From Neodontobutis hainanensis (Eukaryota; Chordata; Actinopteri; Gobiiformes; Odontobutidae), in contig JALDNG010000004.1 of assembly GCA_024349245.1 (NCBI GenBank), positions 4,936,001 through 5,000,000 on the forward strand: a stretch of 64,000 bases of DNA, in the 5' to 3' direction. Shown here in pieces: positions 36,401 through 48,725 of this stretch (its first letter is position 1; each line of letters starts with the position of its first letter). The notes beneath the pieces are model-generated. The model saw nothing but the letters and a program-made list of their open reading frames with translations, had not been told where the DNA came from and did no database searches. The position numbers and the translations under genes were made by a program.

Positions 36401-39400
36401 TTTTTTTTCTTTTAGATACCAGCCATGCAGAGAAGGATTATCACCCCATACCCTGGGGCCCCTGACCTCAGTTTGTATGAAGATGAAGATCTGGAGTCTG
36501 TTTTCAGTCCCAAACCAGAAGCTGAAGAAGATCACTCCTGCAGGTACACAAGCCTTTGTACATTTTTGTGTATTACGCTTGAATTATATTTCATCATCTA
36601 TATCATCTGCTTTTAGAGAAATATTGTTGAAGAAAGCCAAGATTAGGGCCAAAAAGAAGCCACGGCGGCGCTCTGACAGCTCAGGGGGCTACACTCTCTC
36701 AAATATAATACAAAGCCCCCCTACTGCAGGTGAAAATAATGAAAAACATGCCACACACAGTGTGTCACACATTACTTGAAGATGTTATTATAACTAACAC
36801 TCTTCCTCTTAGTGGTTGCTCTATGCTTGAAGTCACCAAAAGCAAACTCAATAGAATCACTGCCAGAGCTACTGACGTCTGACTCAGAAGGCAGCTACAT
36901 GGGAGTGAGCAGTCCTCGAGACGTTCAGTCCCCCATCTTCCACGACAAGCCTGAAGTCAGTATTACACATGCATGTTTTTTTTTTTTAAATGTGCAACAT
37001 ATTAAGCAGCCTTACCTCTGTCTACTTGATTAACAGAAGTTATCATTCCACTTTCAACTTATCATACACAGGGTGAGAAGTTGTTTAGCCAGAGACTAAA
37101 GACCCCACCCAGCACCCCAATTTCTCTGAAGAATGGTTTGCTAACTCCCCCCAACTCTGCGCCTTGCATCATCCCTAAGGTCCTTTCCAGGTAAGATTTA
37201 ATAATTCACACATGCCATGTTCTTTACACGTTCATGGTCTGCCTGTATTTTGACCAACACCAGAATTTCTCTAAGCAGTGAGAAGTGTCCTATTATTTAC
37301 ATTAATGTAACTGTTTTTACTATGTGCAGCCCTCATCCAGCACCAGTTCTGGACCTGAGAACCATCATGGACATGGAAGCCAACTCTCAGCACAGCCTTG
37401 GAGCCACTCCCAAAAGCCCTGGGAGGTATGATCAATTTATTCAGAGAGAGCTATTTTAAATTCCAAATTTATTCAATTAATTGTTTTGGTTAAATAATAT
37501 AACATTTTAAACATTATGAAATGCTTTTTTTCACTCCCAGTATCGGCACCAGCAGCAAACATTCTCCTGTCTCCACTAAACTGTCCCAGAAACAGAGAAA
37601 AATGCTAGCCATGGCTAAGAAGGAGACTACTGTTGAGTCCACAGCATCCAAAGATATACCTATAGTCCCTCAGCCTAAAGTCAGCGGGAAAGCCTGGTGA
37701 GTGACAGGTTAAATGCTTTGAATAATAAATGTTTATCATTAATGAACTAAAATTATTAATGAACTAAAAATGAGATAATTTTACATCATCTTTACAAGGT
37801 CAGTGTAAAATGTATGATTGAATCAACTTGACAACATATCATTTCCTGCAATCAAATACAAGCACACCAAAATGAGCTTGGTGGATGCTCAACATTTTTT
37901 AAAAAGAGTGTTGTTTTCCATGTTTACATTTGCAGGGCTAAAGCTGTCCAGTCTCCACCTTCCTCGTACTCTTTCCGTGCACTTCTTGAAGAAGAGGAGA
38001 AGCGACTGACGCGGCTGGGACAAACTGGAGCTCTGGCTTCCCCTGTTACTATCTCTGCTCCAAAGAGGGTCACATTTAAATGTGCAGACAGCAGTGAACC
38101 AGACAAAGCTGCAGGGTTAGTAGACACAAAACAAAACATGCACTATGCACAGAAAAGGGCAGAAAGCATTTTACCTCTCATTTCCTCATGGTGGCAGTGT
38201 GGTGTTGTAAATGTCACTTATATCTTTCCATCTGTATCCCAGAAGTTCATGTATAAACACAAATGCATGCTTTGAATTTTTATATATAAATATCACTTGT
38301 GGTATGTGTTGTTTAAATTTACACAGCACTTTTCCATGAAGTACAAATTTGAACAAATGTGTGTTACCTGCTCACAGTCACACTGACCTTTTATGTCCTC
38401 AGAAGGTGGGCACAACACACACAAACACATACAGCAGTGTAGCATTAATGGCATAATGTTTATTTATTGTCTTAAGACTGTCATCTCTTTTTTTTTCTCT
38501 ATATAACATATTTGATAACTTCCGATGTATGTATCTGACATAATATCACACAATCCCACTGATATAAACAGTTGTGAATCACTCCAGTGAAGCTGTTGAT
38601 GTTAACCAGATTTGATAAGGGCAGCACTCGTGTCACAGCTGATCATACAGAGCAGGAAGGTTTCAGATTCCTTTTGGTGTTTGGATGAGCCAAAGAGACA
38701 TCTAGGGAAGCAGCATCTGCCAGAGACATCCTCCTGGAAAATTACAGAAAGGCTCTGATGTTTTTGGACTTTGCTTTGAATGTCAATATTATTTTTATCC
38801 CATTTTCATTTATCAACTTCTCTAAGATGCTGATTTTCTCCACATCGTCTTCAGCATGGATCATTGTGTGGGATTAGTGCTTTTGGCCACTATAAACACC
38901 ATAACATCCCAAACAGAATGCCAAGCACATGTCATTTATTCACATGTCACAAGTGTCAAGTATTTTTGTATTTATGTAGATGTCAGGTTGAATAAACGTT
39001 GAGGGTCTTAGGAAGAAATATGGAAATCATCCAGAAATGCCTTTATTCTTCAGGTAAATCTGCTGCCAGGTTACATAATAATTGTAGACATCGGTTAAAG
39101 CAGCTGGACATGTGAACATTTGCACACACCAGATTGTCAGTAGTATTCGACTCAATCTTCGTTCACCGCCCCAGATGCTAGGAGCTCTCAGTAATCGCCT
39201 CCACAGCCCCATTCACTGATCTACATCCTCCTTGTGTGTCGCCCGTCTCTCCCCTCAGGCCCTGGGTGCTGCAGGCGGTGGGCAGCCCACCCCTCTCCTC
39301 CACTGTGACCTTTGCCTCTATCGTGGAGGAAGAGAAGCAGCAGGAAGCCGCGCTGATCCGCAGCCGAGAGAAGCCGCTGGCACTCATCCAGGTAACTCAT

Positions 39401-39508
39401 TGTGTCAGAGTGCACTAGTGCTCACACACTCACCTGTCAACAGTCCTGCTGTAGATGAATGTATACTTTCACTGGAAGATGGAGTGCTGACGATTCAGGG
39501 GGGTATGG

Positions 39509-39551
<43 letters not shown>

Positions 39552-39957
39552 CTCCTTTCTTACCCATCCTTTTCCAATTTAGTGTATACTGATTTAAGGA
39601 ACATGACACTCAGCTTATTGCTGGTGAGATGAAGGGTCTCTACAGCTGTGCCAGGCTTCTGTCAGTGCCTCGACAAACACTATCTTTCTCCCCAGTGGCT
39701 TTCTGGTTGCCATTATGTAAAAAGCTACCATTATCATTAGCTCTCAGTGTCAGCATTTTCTTGTTTAGTCTTAGATGTGGTGTGGTTTCCCACTTTAACC
39801 AACCATTTATTTCCCCCTCATGTCCTACCAGATAGAGGAGCGTGCTATCCAAGAGCTCCTGCTGCAGTACAAGGCTCGTGACAACCCTGATGAGCTGATT
39901 GTGGTGGAGAGGGCTACCAAAGTCCCTGTGGCTGCCCCAACATGGAACAAGCACTGA
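29967..39957 (+). CDS. ibtk: ibtk, inhibitor of Bruton tyrosine kinase homologue (28 coding exons)
   Basis: IBTK binds BTK and acts as a substrate adaptor of CUL3 ubiquitin ligases. I joined 28 coding exons in frame to 4,005 nt, giving 1,334 residues against about 1,353 in human. The order is ankyrin repeats, RCC1 repeats, two BTB domains and a long basic/serine-rich tail with a conserved end (VTFASIVEEEKQQEAALIRS ... WNKH-stop). The start ATG has A at -3 and gives MSLAAPDCTAKCRSLQHADE, close to human. Every junction keeps phase. The block entries give the exon coordinates. One 78-nt intron (33719-33796) is open in frame. The gene lies in the same orientation as tent5a and faces away from tpbg, as in human. 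Confidence 0.96.
30573..33192 (+). CDS. ibtk: ibtk exons 3-7: RCC1 repeats
   Basis: Exons 30573-30697, 31956-32066, 32555-32725, 32820-32937 and 33012-33192 encode about residues 141-375. RCC1-type glycine-rich blades are clear: VYTWGNNTNFSLGHG, VFTCGHGQGGRLGHGDEQ, VYTFGLNTFHQLG and VYTMGLNGGQLG, with the VAAAKDHTVVLT and AAGRFHTVLWT strands between them. In IBTK these blades form the propeller-like middle of the protein. Confidence 0.94.
33266..33950 (+). CDS. ibtk: ibtk exons 8-10, with a 78-nt in-frame intron
   Basis: Exons 33266-33389, 33541-33718 and 33797-33950 encode about residues 376-527, including VFCWRSS and YERIRLEKLPFVHRAVS. Between exons 9 and 10 the sequence stays open for 26 codons (33719-33796), with a GT start, an AG end and no stop. 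The spliced form aligns better with human in length, so I treat it as an intron, but retention would give a viable longer protein. Confidence 0.88.
34231..35125 (+). CDS. ibtk: ibtk exons 11-13: first BTB domain and linker
   Basis: Exons 34231-34615, 34691-34947 and 35039-35125 encode about residues 528-770. BTB1 runs from about 558 (IHDVTLQAGDRTFPAHKYIL) to about 650. The basic linker KARSKCSKPSRKPKGNKGDK follows, then the conserved GVAKKLGLGSLSGRLDGVKY. Confidence 0.94.
35199..36278 (+). CDS. ibtk: ibtk exons 14-19: second BTB domain and BACK-like region
   Basis: Exons 35199-35281, 35463-35500, 35579-35675, 35753-35854, 35955-36072 and 36218-36278 encode about residues 771-937. BTB2 shows CSYLCDVTLKSEDGKEFDCH, VLCARLEYFNSMLG and VLVVADQLLITRLKEICEV. 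After it come LLEFSAMYNAEQLKLSCLQF and the helix DILSDEVLVDLTAAYRKA. Paired BTB domains are typical of IBTK and fit the CUL3 adaptor role. Confidence 0.94.
35355..35412 (+). repeat. short interspersed-repeat fragment with A tail in ibtk intron 14
   Basis: The string TTTCTTTATTGTCCCTCTTG, continuing GGGAAATTAATTTTGCAGCA, is a common teleost repeat phrase, and it ends close to 13 A. It looks like a truncated retroelement end. Confidence 0.5.
36416..39957 (+). CDS. ibtk: ibtk exons 20-28: basic, serine-rich C-terminal tail
   Basis: Exons 36416-36543, 36617-36729, 36813-36955, 37072-37190, 37330-37425, 37541-37696, 37936-38115, 39259-39391 and 39832-39957 encode about residues 938-1334. A nuclear-localisation-like run (KKAKIRAKKKPRRRS) is followed by SIESLPELLTSDSEGSYMGV and the terminal EEKQQEAALIRSREKPLALI block. 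Exon 26 ends at the less usual donor GTTAGT. This is the least conserved and slightly shortened part relative to human. Confidence 0.92.
39513..39550. repeat. (TA)19 microsatellite
   Basis: Pure TA dinucleotide run in the last ibtk intron; likely length-polymorphic. Confidence 0.95.
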
Positions 39958-40789
39958 TGTTTAACACCGCAGCCACCATATAACATCAAAGTGAGGTCAT
40001 CCCTGCAGTTGTTGGTCTTCTGTGAGCAACTTCCCTAAAACATTTAAGCTTCAGATTGTGTTGAGCTGTTAACTAAGCCTCCTAAAATGAGCCTGACCCA
40101 AATCTATGCTAGTTTTCATCAGTATTAGTGCTGTGCGAATGTGTTTAAAAGAGAAGATAAATAATTTTGAATGTAAAATACACCGGGTGTGTTTTTACTT
40201 ATGCATGTTTAGTTTTTTTGTCTTGCTCTGCCTAAAATTAAATAATCCTCCAAAATGTTATTAGTATGAATTTGAAAAAGATATACTAACACATGCCAAA
40301 GACCTGTGAGTAAAAGTTTAAGCCACCAAATGGGTCCAAAGGACTTAATCAGATGTAATTAACTAAATAATAGTGCCAATTGTCATTCAGAGCAAGAAGG
40401 GAGTGAGCTGCTATCAAGGAAGTATGTTTAGTTTCTTGTAATTTAATTGCCCTTTTTTTTGGTTCATTTTCATGAGCATAATTTCTACTCTGTAACACGT
40501 TGTGTGCAGTAAAAGTTGTTCATTCTTGGAAGGAATTGAATGTGTAGCAGGCTGGCTAACTTTTATAGAAGCGTGTTGTAGAGACGGTAGCTTCTTTAAA
40601 TGGTCACCAGGCTCATGCTTGTGTCATATTATTCTTTTTCTTTATCTGTCACTAGGTTTTGTTCTCAATTTGTGTAGATAATGTAAGCTTGATAGGTACT
40701 TCAAAATGGTACCGTGTAACTTCAGATGCCATTTGGGTGTTTGTGTGTGTTTGTGAGCGCGAGAAAGGGTGGGATGAGAAATGGCAGAC

Positions 40790-40795
40790 AATAAA
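40790..40795 (+). terminator. ibtk: candidate ibtk poly(A) signal
   Basis: AATAAA followed within about 40 nt by a TG/T-rich stretch (cttgtctgtgttttc), 833 nt after the stop. Earlier imperfect signals exist. Confidence 0.45.
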
Positions 40796-40859
40796 ATCTC
40801 ACTTGTGCAATATATCATTCTCTTGTCTGTGTTTTCTTTTTACTTAAACCACAGCAGAC

Positions 40860-43800
40860 GACACCAACAAACAGACACTTTTCATTTTCTCAATTATTTT
40901 TCTGCCTTATACAACAGCACTCCACTTAAACTGAGGCTCTAATAAGGCTAACATTCAATCTCGCCGTCTCCTGACACGTTATCTGCCCTGCATCAGCAAA
41001 TGACCATTATCCAGTCTCGGTGTCTGATTAAATGTGATGACCCTGATCTGAACAGAGAGTGTGGCGATTTAGGTGTTTTATTGGCAGTAATTACAGGCAG
41101 AGCAGCACATCGGAAGTCTGCCTAAGGCTGCTCACAGAGGGAAATATTAATTACAGATTAGGATCTATTAGCTGGAGCGAAAAGTGACACAAATCAAAGC
41201 TCCAAACTGAAAGTCTGCCGCTTCCTAGAACACAAAGAGCAGAGCTGATAGCGATGACAAGGGATAACACAATGTTTTGGCTGCAAGTCTCTTATTCACG
41301 GGTCTGTGCTTTGAATATATGATCTTGTGCAGTGAATTTTGACTGGATTAAATCTAATAAATACAATAAAGGATCAAGAGGAAAATGCCAGTCAAAATGT
41401 TTTAGTGTATAATCACATCAGTCACTGTTTCTATTTGAACACATATCTTTTTTGTATAAAGCCCATTCACTTGGCTAAGTAAGATAATATTATTATATAC
41501 TATTACTTTGTCCGGCCAGGTTAGTAAAAAACAAAATCTGAAGCTACAGAAACAGAGACATGCAGACAAAATTAACTCCTTTGCAGAAAACATTTTTCTT
41601 TTCAGCAGATGTAAATGTTATAGGGGATTCCACCCAAAAGCTGAATATAACTTCAGAAATAATCTGTTAAAGAACTACTTGGATACTTTAAACAATCCCG
41701 TCCTGCTCTGCATGAACATTAGCAGGTTAAAGAAAGATTTTAAAGAATAAGTTGGGTCAGCCTCCAATCCTGGGCTGCAATTATCACTTACACTTATCAA
41801 TACTCAAGGTCTAATAAAGGAACTGGGTCTTCTCCGGACAGCTGAGTAAGACCAGGATGAAAATACTGCAAAACTTTAGAGCTGTTAATGCAACCTAATG
41901 TTTTTATTTATGTATCATTACTATTATTCCTGCCTGGGTATAAATGTAAAGTAAATCAGAAATACCATGTTTCTCTCGGTTTCTCACTCACTTTTTCAAA
42001 AGACATGCACAAACCTGAAGGAGTTGCATGTGTTTTGCCATAAGAAGTGTTTTTTTTTTTTTTTGTGGAGATTGTCAAGAATGTACGTAAAATTACAGAA
42101 TTTAACTTATGGCATTCCTCATCTTTAAAAACACCTTTAATCCTTTAACCCAACTAAATATACCACCAAGTTCAAAGAAATTCAGCCAACAAACAACAGC
42201 TCTATTGTGTTCTTAAAGAGTAATTTTCACCTGCACCCATCTAGAAAGCAGCTAATCTCATCTTTAATAAAACACAATACTTTTTAGTTTATCCACTGCC
42301 ATGACATCAAATACCTGAGTGGTCCTCCATAATTACTAAACTGTTACTTAAGAGTTATTCATACTCTGGTGACTTCTGACCTGTGGCTCAAACTCTTCCG
42401 GCTGCTTAGTTTCTCTTAATAGCCTCAGTTAGAGAGGGGTAAGGTACGGCTAGCCCTCCCAATCCAATTTAGTGGACATGGAGCCATTTATCTGTGGATT
42501 ACCCGGTCTCTCCGTGACCGTCAGTGTGAGGCAGCTTAAACCATCAGAGCCTCGGGAAGTGTTTTTACTCTAAGAGTGTGACTGTGCTGCCTTCCTGCTG
42601 TCTTGGCTGCTGTCTGAAGACGTCCCATAATCCTCTAAGAATCACGTGTCTCCTGGCAAACAGCAACCCTGAGAGCTTTGTGGCAAACTATGGCCAAACA
42701 AGTGGATAGGCTGGAATTTTGTGCAACTGCAGGTATTAGCAGGGACTGTTTTAAAACAACCCGATGGTTTTCTGAGTTTCCCCATCGCCTTTTTGTGCAT
42801 AGAAACCCATGGGTCTAACCAGGGCCTTTGAAGAATATCTTTGTACTGGTTTGGGTTTTGGAAAACATTTTAGGTCAGGGATAATATGAAACCTGCATGC
42901 TGGTGACTTAAAATGATCAGAAGCTACAAAATCAGCTGCACACTGTTAACATTGCTGCACACAGACCGCTCTAACCAAGACCAAGTGATGAAAAGATTGA
43001 GACTTTTAGAGCATGAGACTGAGTCAAGGCCAAGACTAGCATATGATACACTGAAAGATATACTAGGGACAGTTATATTTTCCAACCTCCACAAGTCCAG
43101 ACTCATGTAAAGGAACCCTAGTTAGAGGAGTGTCTTAAAATTAATAAAAGAGAAAATAATAAACCAGATGAATGAGCTGGATAAATAAACTAGTTGCAGT
43201 CTTGGCTGGCCTTGACTCCACAATCTCTTTGTTCAAGATTAGGTGATAAATGATAATGTTTATTTAGAAAAAGAGGCCTGTCTCAGGCACTACAACACTG
43301 GTGCAATAAGAGCAAGATACAGCTAGTGAGCATTTCTGCTCTGCGCTCTCAAATGCACTTAAAAACAATGCAAAACTTTGTGAAGTTGAACTTGAACTCT
43401 CTTCAAGGGAGGGTTTTGACTACTTATTAGTGTTGCTGCAGAGGCCTATTTATCTAAGCAAAAAAAAAAAAGAGATGAAAATACAAGGCTTTATTCAGAC
43501 TCAGTTGTTTGGTTTAGTTTGTTTTAGTGGTAGCCATAGGACCTGCCTGAGCCTATGAAGAAGTCACGCTCCAACACTTAACAGTTTCAGGTAAGTAATA
43601 TATATTTACAGTGAGATCTCACGAATGACTGCTTCAACACGTTGTTACTGTAAAAGAACACGCCCATAAAAGATGCAGGGTGCAATTAGGCAGCAGTTAC
43701 AGCGACAGAGATTAGAAAGCCGCACTTAAAAGCATTTCAGTAAAAGGTGTGGCAGTTCGGGGAGCACGGCCTGAGTGGATGTTTCTCAGCACGCCTTCAG

Positions 43801-46060
43801 TGAGAGCTCGGATGATGTCCAAGTGGAAGAGTGGCTGTCATGCCATTAAAGGTGAGCACATAGAGTCCCAGGATCACAGCATGTTGCATCTATCAGTCTC
43901 TCAAGTGCTTCAGCAGCATTGTTCCCATTTACTGTCCATTATAGCTGCAGGCTGTGAAATCACAAAGGCACTATAACAGGTCGGATTAGGTGAGATGGAC
44001 TTTTCTATGTCTAGTTGCAACAAGACCCCCTTCAACATGAATCTGCCAGAAAAATGTGAAAGCAAACACACCACACACTATTCCCTCGAGATCAAAAACA
44101 CACAAAAAAGGTATTCTCTGTATTTGAGTTGTTTCAGAGCTAGTATAACCCTGCATCACTTTGATGGCAAGGTGATTCTCCAGTGAGAGTTAGGAGCATT
44201 TTTTTTTTTGACTAAAAGCACTGGAAATCTCATTTGTGTCCCCATGTGTCTGATCCATGACCAACACTAACTATTCCGTCAGCTTTAGGAATATCTCTCC
44301 GACAGACAGGACAAACTAATGTGACCATATTGGAAAACCAGGTCCTTCTGTGAAAGCCAAAGTATTGGGAGGATGAAGGCAAACTGTAGAAAAGGATGAA
44401 GGATTGAATAGGAGTGCAGTTTGTTTTGTAGTTATGTCATAACTCACATGCTACTGTGGAAGCATTCAGTGACATTTGCAGTCACTGTAAATGGGGGTGC
44501 ATTTAGTATTAAGAGCAATGAAGTGCTGTAATGTAGCATCATATGTACTGCTTATTAATGTTAAAGGCATATTCAAAATAAAATAAGCAGCAAAGCAGGG
44601 CAATTTATGGGTGAATGTAATTGCAGTGCATACTGTGTTGACATGTAGTGGGTTCAAAAATACACAGAGTCTAAATGACAAGCAGAGAAAGCGCATTCAA
44701 GAAACAGAATATGCATGGATTGCCTTTTTCTCAGTGGAAGCACTAAAAGAGAGGATGGGAAGGTGAAGCAACACAAGGCTTGGTTTGTTTACCAACATTT
44801 CCTTCATAGTGCACCTCTAAGTAATGGAAACTGGCCCAGGTAACACATCAGACATGTCCTACTTTTAGGAATATAAATTAAACTTCCACTGTCAGATAAA
44901 TGGCATTAGTAAACAAAGCTTTCTTTCCTTCTTCTTTTTATGAGTCTGGACTCTCCAGGAAAATGTTTCAGGGACCCAAGAGGCAAGTTCTCTTTATGAC
45001 GAATGGAACAGAAGTTCTTCTTACAAACATTAAGACCAGTGTACCTTTACTGAATAAATGAATACAAAACCATGTGAGTAACGGGAAATCTAACATTTCC
45101 CATGAAGAAAAGATCCTTTCAATTTTCTTTTTTTGACAATAAAATGTTGTCTTTTACTAAACACTATCAGACAAATCACAAGTTTGTCCTTGAGGAATGA
45201 GGTGCCAAGTATTATTTACCTGATCATTTCTCCCATGAGCCCTGTTATTTTCAAATATGTGTCTGTGCATCTGCTCTGACTGAACTTTGCACAATGGTGG
45301 CTGTGAGGTGCATCTCTGAGAAGCTCAACAACCATCAGTGACTCCACACCTGGGAAACTCATCCACCGCGCTGCAGCTCACAGCCTAATAACAGTTCCAC
45401 GCCGATTTCCAGATGTGGCGTTCGATTTCACAGACCTGCAATCAACCTGTCTTACATACGCCAAAGCATAGCGTGAAAACAAAACAAAATTTAAATCTAC
45501 TCAAAGCTCATTCATCAGAGTTGACAGTGAATAGTGCCCAGTCCTGCAGAGGCAGTGGCTCTGTGCAGCCTGAGTTAGACTTAAGCCTGCGCCATAGAGT
45601 AAATGGGATAATGAGGTTTTACAGACCTGGGTGGCTTCAGTGACGCAGGGCTTTACATTGCCTAATGGAGCATCAATTACAGATGCCCTGCCCTGACATT
45701 GCATCTTTGACCTTTTATTTTGCTGGACCTTGGTGACCTCTAACCTCATCCCTGTTGTATTTATGGCAAATAACAAACATGCAAGACACTTTTCAACATT
45801 ATAACTGTAAAAATAAAATAACACAAGAGTTTTAGGTCTATAGGCCTTAAGCTAAGGGTAACCATTCAGTAAGATGCTGCACATCCTGAGTTACACATAT
45901 TGGTTGTCTGGGGATAACAGGCTTATGAGATCATTAGGAAATAGTTTGTTGTCTATTTTAAATGGCAACATTTTCTTAATCCCTAAATAAGTCCTGAGTC
46001 ATACCGTACACAGGTAGACACCTTAAATGTAAACAATAATACATTGTGCATATTGAAATT
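40860..46060. other. gene-free spacer between ibtk and tent5a
   Basis: These 5.2 kb have only short ORFs without recognisable similarity. They contain T and A homopolymers (42049-42064, 43460-43470). A stretch at about 40930-41250 looks like constrained noncoding DNA. Confidence 0.6.
40930..41250. promoter_or_regulatory. possible conserved noncoding element
   Basis: Non-repetitive, mixed-complexity sequence with several homeodomain cores (cagtaattaca, atattaattacag, gattaggatc) and no ORF, lying between two conserved genes. Judged by appearance only. Confidence 0.22.
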
Positions 46061-46069
46061 TGGAAAATG

Positions 46070-46085
46070 CCTACAGAGGGCGCTA
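46070..46085 (+). promoter_or_regulatory. candidate CTCF binding site
   Basis: CCTACAGAGGGCGCTA fits the vertebrate CTCF core (CC..YAGRGGGCGC) at 12 of 14 core bases. It lies between ibtk and tent5a, about 1 kb upstream of the tent5a start codon, where a boundary would be plausible. Confidence 0.45.
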
Positions 46086-46526
46086 AGGCAACGTCAAGAC
46101 AAATTCATTGCACAGTTTAAGAGGCAGCACGCACTATCCAGTAAAAGCTTCTGGTTTTTCATAAACTCAGTTGGTTTAAAATGAATTTTAGACTTAAACT
46201 TGGGTATGTCATGCAGTAATACAGGGCTGAACAGTTACAGAAACCTTATTCAAGTTAATACTGCAGTATTATTAGCCGTAGGTTTAGTTTATGCGGGTCA
46301 AACTGTTCTCGTTGATCAGCAGTGAGAGGCTGTCAATCACAGGAAGTGGGCGTGACCATAGGCAGTGTCAGTGTGCACACTTGACTTAAACACACAGCGC
46401 GTCTAGAGTGGGCAGGTAGCGTCAACTCGTCCAACAAGTGGGAAAACGACCAACTGAACAGATCTACAGGAGAAAAGCCATGTTGGATTCCCTGCACTGA
46501 GAGATTGCACAAAGGAAAGAAGAAAG

Positions 46527-46532
46527 TATAAG
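46527..46532 (+). promoter_or_regulatory. tent5a: possible TATA-like element of tent5a
   Basis: TATAAG lies 580 bp upstream of the ATG, downstream of GC-box-like motifs (gtgggcg near 46347). If used, the 5' UTR would be about 550 nt. Weak evidence. Confidence 0.25.
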
Positions 46533-47111
46533 TATGTCGTAGCTACGTGGAAAATATTCAGCGAGATTCCTGAGAAGCAAAGAAGGGGGTTTGGCTCGAC
46601 CATTCAGACGAGGGAGGTGTGTGTGTCAAACTCGAGCTGAGGAGAAGTTTATACATGCAAATTCATCAAATCCTAGGCGTGCCTTTGGGCGATGGAGTCA
46701 CAGGCGGAAAAGCAAACCCTCCTCCTGCTTCATCAGCGACCTTCAAAGACTGAGATGCGCAGCGCACGGACCCAGTGACAGACTCACTGTAGTGAATGTT
46801 TGGAGAAGAAAAAAAACTACTCACAGGAGAAGAAAGAGAGGAGAAAGTTCAGATTTTACGAGCGGCGTGACTTCACTTTGGATCTCCAATAGAGACTTAC
46901 TGAAGCAGAAAATCTTGCAAATTTTGAGGGACTTTTTAGAGAAAATATTTAAGTTAACATACTAAAGCTAATTTCGGACAACTTCACAGACGAATAACCC
47001 CCATATGGATGATTTTACAGAAGTATTATTACTTTTAATCTGTGCGTAAAGGCACTGATTTACAGCAGCTGTAGATTGTTTTGTTTAAACGGAATCCCTC
47101 CCTTCACCGAG

Positions 47112-48725
47112 ATGTCAGAAGACGACAGTAGCTCCACTGTCAGCTCCATGTCCGACTCTGAAAGCACTAACGTGAGCGTCCTCAGCTGGGAACAAGTGCA
47201 GCGTCTGGACTCGATCTTAACCGAGACCATACCGATCCACGGCAGGGGAAACTTCCCCACTTTGGAGATGCAGCCTCGGCAGATTGTCAAAGTGGTGCGG
47301 AGCCGTATGGAGGAGAAGCACATACACGTCCGAGATGTGCGTTTAAACGGTTCTGCGGCCAGCCACGTACTGCACGAGGACAGCGGACTGGGTTACAAGG
47401 ACCTGGATCTGATCTTTTGCGCTGATATGAAAGGAGAGAGTGACTTCCAGACTGTGAAGGACATAGTTTTGGACTGTCTCCTAGATTTTTTACCCGACTG
47501 CGTGAATAAAGAGAAAATAACACCGCTTACTTTAAAGGTATTTATCCTTGTTTACTTTTATACATGTGATAAGATTTAATTGCATTTATTCCAATTGGGC
47601 TTAAAGACCATTACGCGCAGCTTAATGCGCAATTAGATTAGCGCAGTGATAGTAAAATTTTGCTTTTCCGTGGTTAAGAAGATTAAGGTAAACCAATTTG
47701 CAGGGAATCCTGAGCTTAGGCACCTATGCCCCACATCCAAGTAGGGGCTTATATTTGGGTCAGTAGCATTAATAACTCTAGGCTTATACTCTGGACAGAA
47801 CCAGAACACATGTTACCAGAACATATTTCATAATTTAAGGCCTTTTATTCAACAAATGCAGCAAATTGTAAATGAAGTACCTTTGTTCGATTTGAAACAG
47901 TGCAGTGTCTGTTGTGTCTCTCTACCTCACACATGCTTGTTCACACAGGAGGCGTATGTGCAGAAGATGGTGAAGGTGTGTAATGACTCGGACCGCTGGA
48001 GCCTCATATCTCTGTCCAACAACCGGGGCAAGAATGTGGAGCTAAAGTTTGTGGACTCTCTGCGGCGGCAGTTTGAATTCAGCGTGGATTCGTTTCAAAT
48101 CAAACTGGACTCACTGCTGCTGTTCTATGAGTGCTCTGAGAACCCCATGGCAGAGACCTTCCACCCCACCATCATGGGAGAGAGTGTCTATGGGCACTTT
48201 GGCGAAGCCTTGGACCACCTACGCCACAAGATCATCTGCACCCGAAACCCAGAGGAGATCCGGGGTGGGGGTTTGCTCAAATACTGTCACCTGCTGGTGA
48301 GGGGCTTCAGAGCAGCATCTGAGTCCGAGATGAAGTCTCTCCAGCGCTACATGTGTTCACGGTTCTTCATTGACTTCTCTGATATCAGCGAACAGCAGCG
48401 CAAACTGGAGTCCTACCTTCAGAACCACTTTGTGGGCCTTGAGGACCGCAAGTATGACTACCTCATGACCCTCCATGGGGTGGTCAATGAGAGTACAGTG
48501 TGCCTGATGGGACATGAGAGGAGGCAAACATTAGGGCTTATAGCCATGCTGGCGGTGCGTGTTCTGGCAGAGCAGAACATTCCCAATGTGGCCAATGTCA
48601 CCTGCTACTACCAACCTGCTCCTTATGTGGCAGACGGCAACTTCAGTAACTACTACATCGCACAGGTCCAGCCAGTGTTTGCCTGCCAGCAGCCTGCCTA
48701 CTCCACCTGGCTGCCCTGTAACTGA
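47112..48725 (+). CDS. tent5a: tent5a (fam46a), terminal nucleotidyltransferase 5A, two coding exons
   Basis: TENT5A is a noncanonical poly(A) polymerase that lengthens tails of selected mRNAs, notably secreted-protein mRNAs in bone-forming cells. Coding exons 47112-47537 and 47949-48725 join in phase 0 to 400 residues. The nucleotidyltransferase signature is complete: G80-S81 (LNGSAASHVL) followed by the metal-binding pair D97/D99 (YKDLDLIF). Exon 2 begins EAYVQKMVKVCNDSDRWSLI, and the protein ends YSTWLPCN, the TENT5A form. Human is 442 residues; the difference is mostly the human N-terminal GGDFG-type repeat, replaced here by a short serine/acidic stretch (MSEDDSSSTVSSMSDSES). The ATG has G at -3. 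Synteny with ibtk supports the A paralogue. Confidence 0.96.

Noticed and set aside
46591..46965. 124-codon open frame upstream of tent5a
   Set aside because: It starts with TTG and has a low-complexity basic composition; it lies in the probable 5' UTR.
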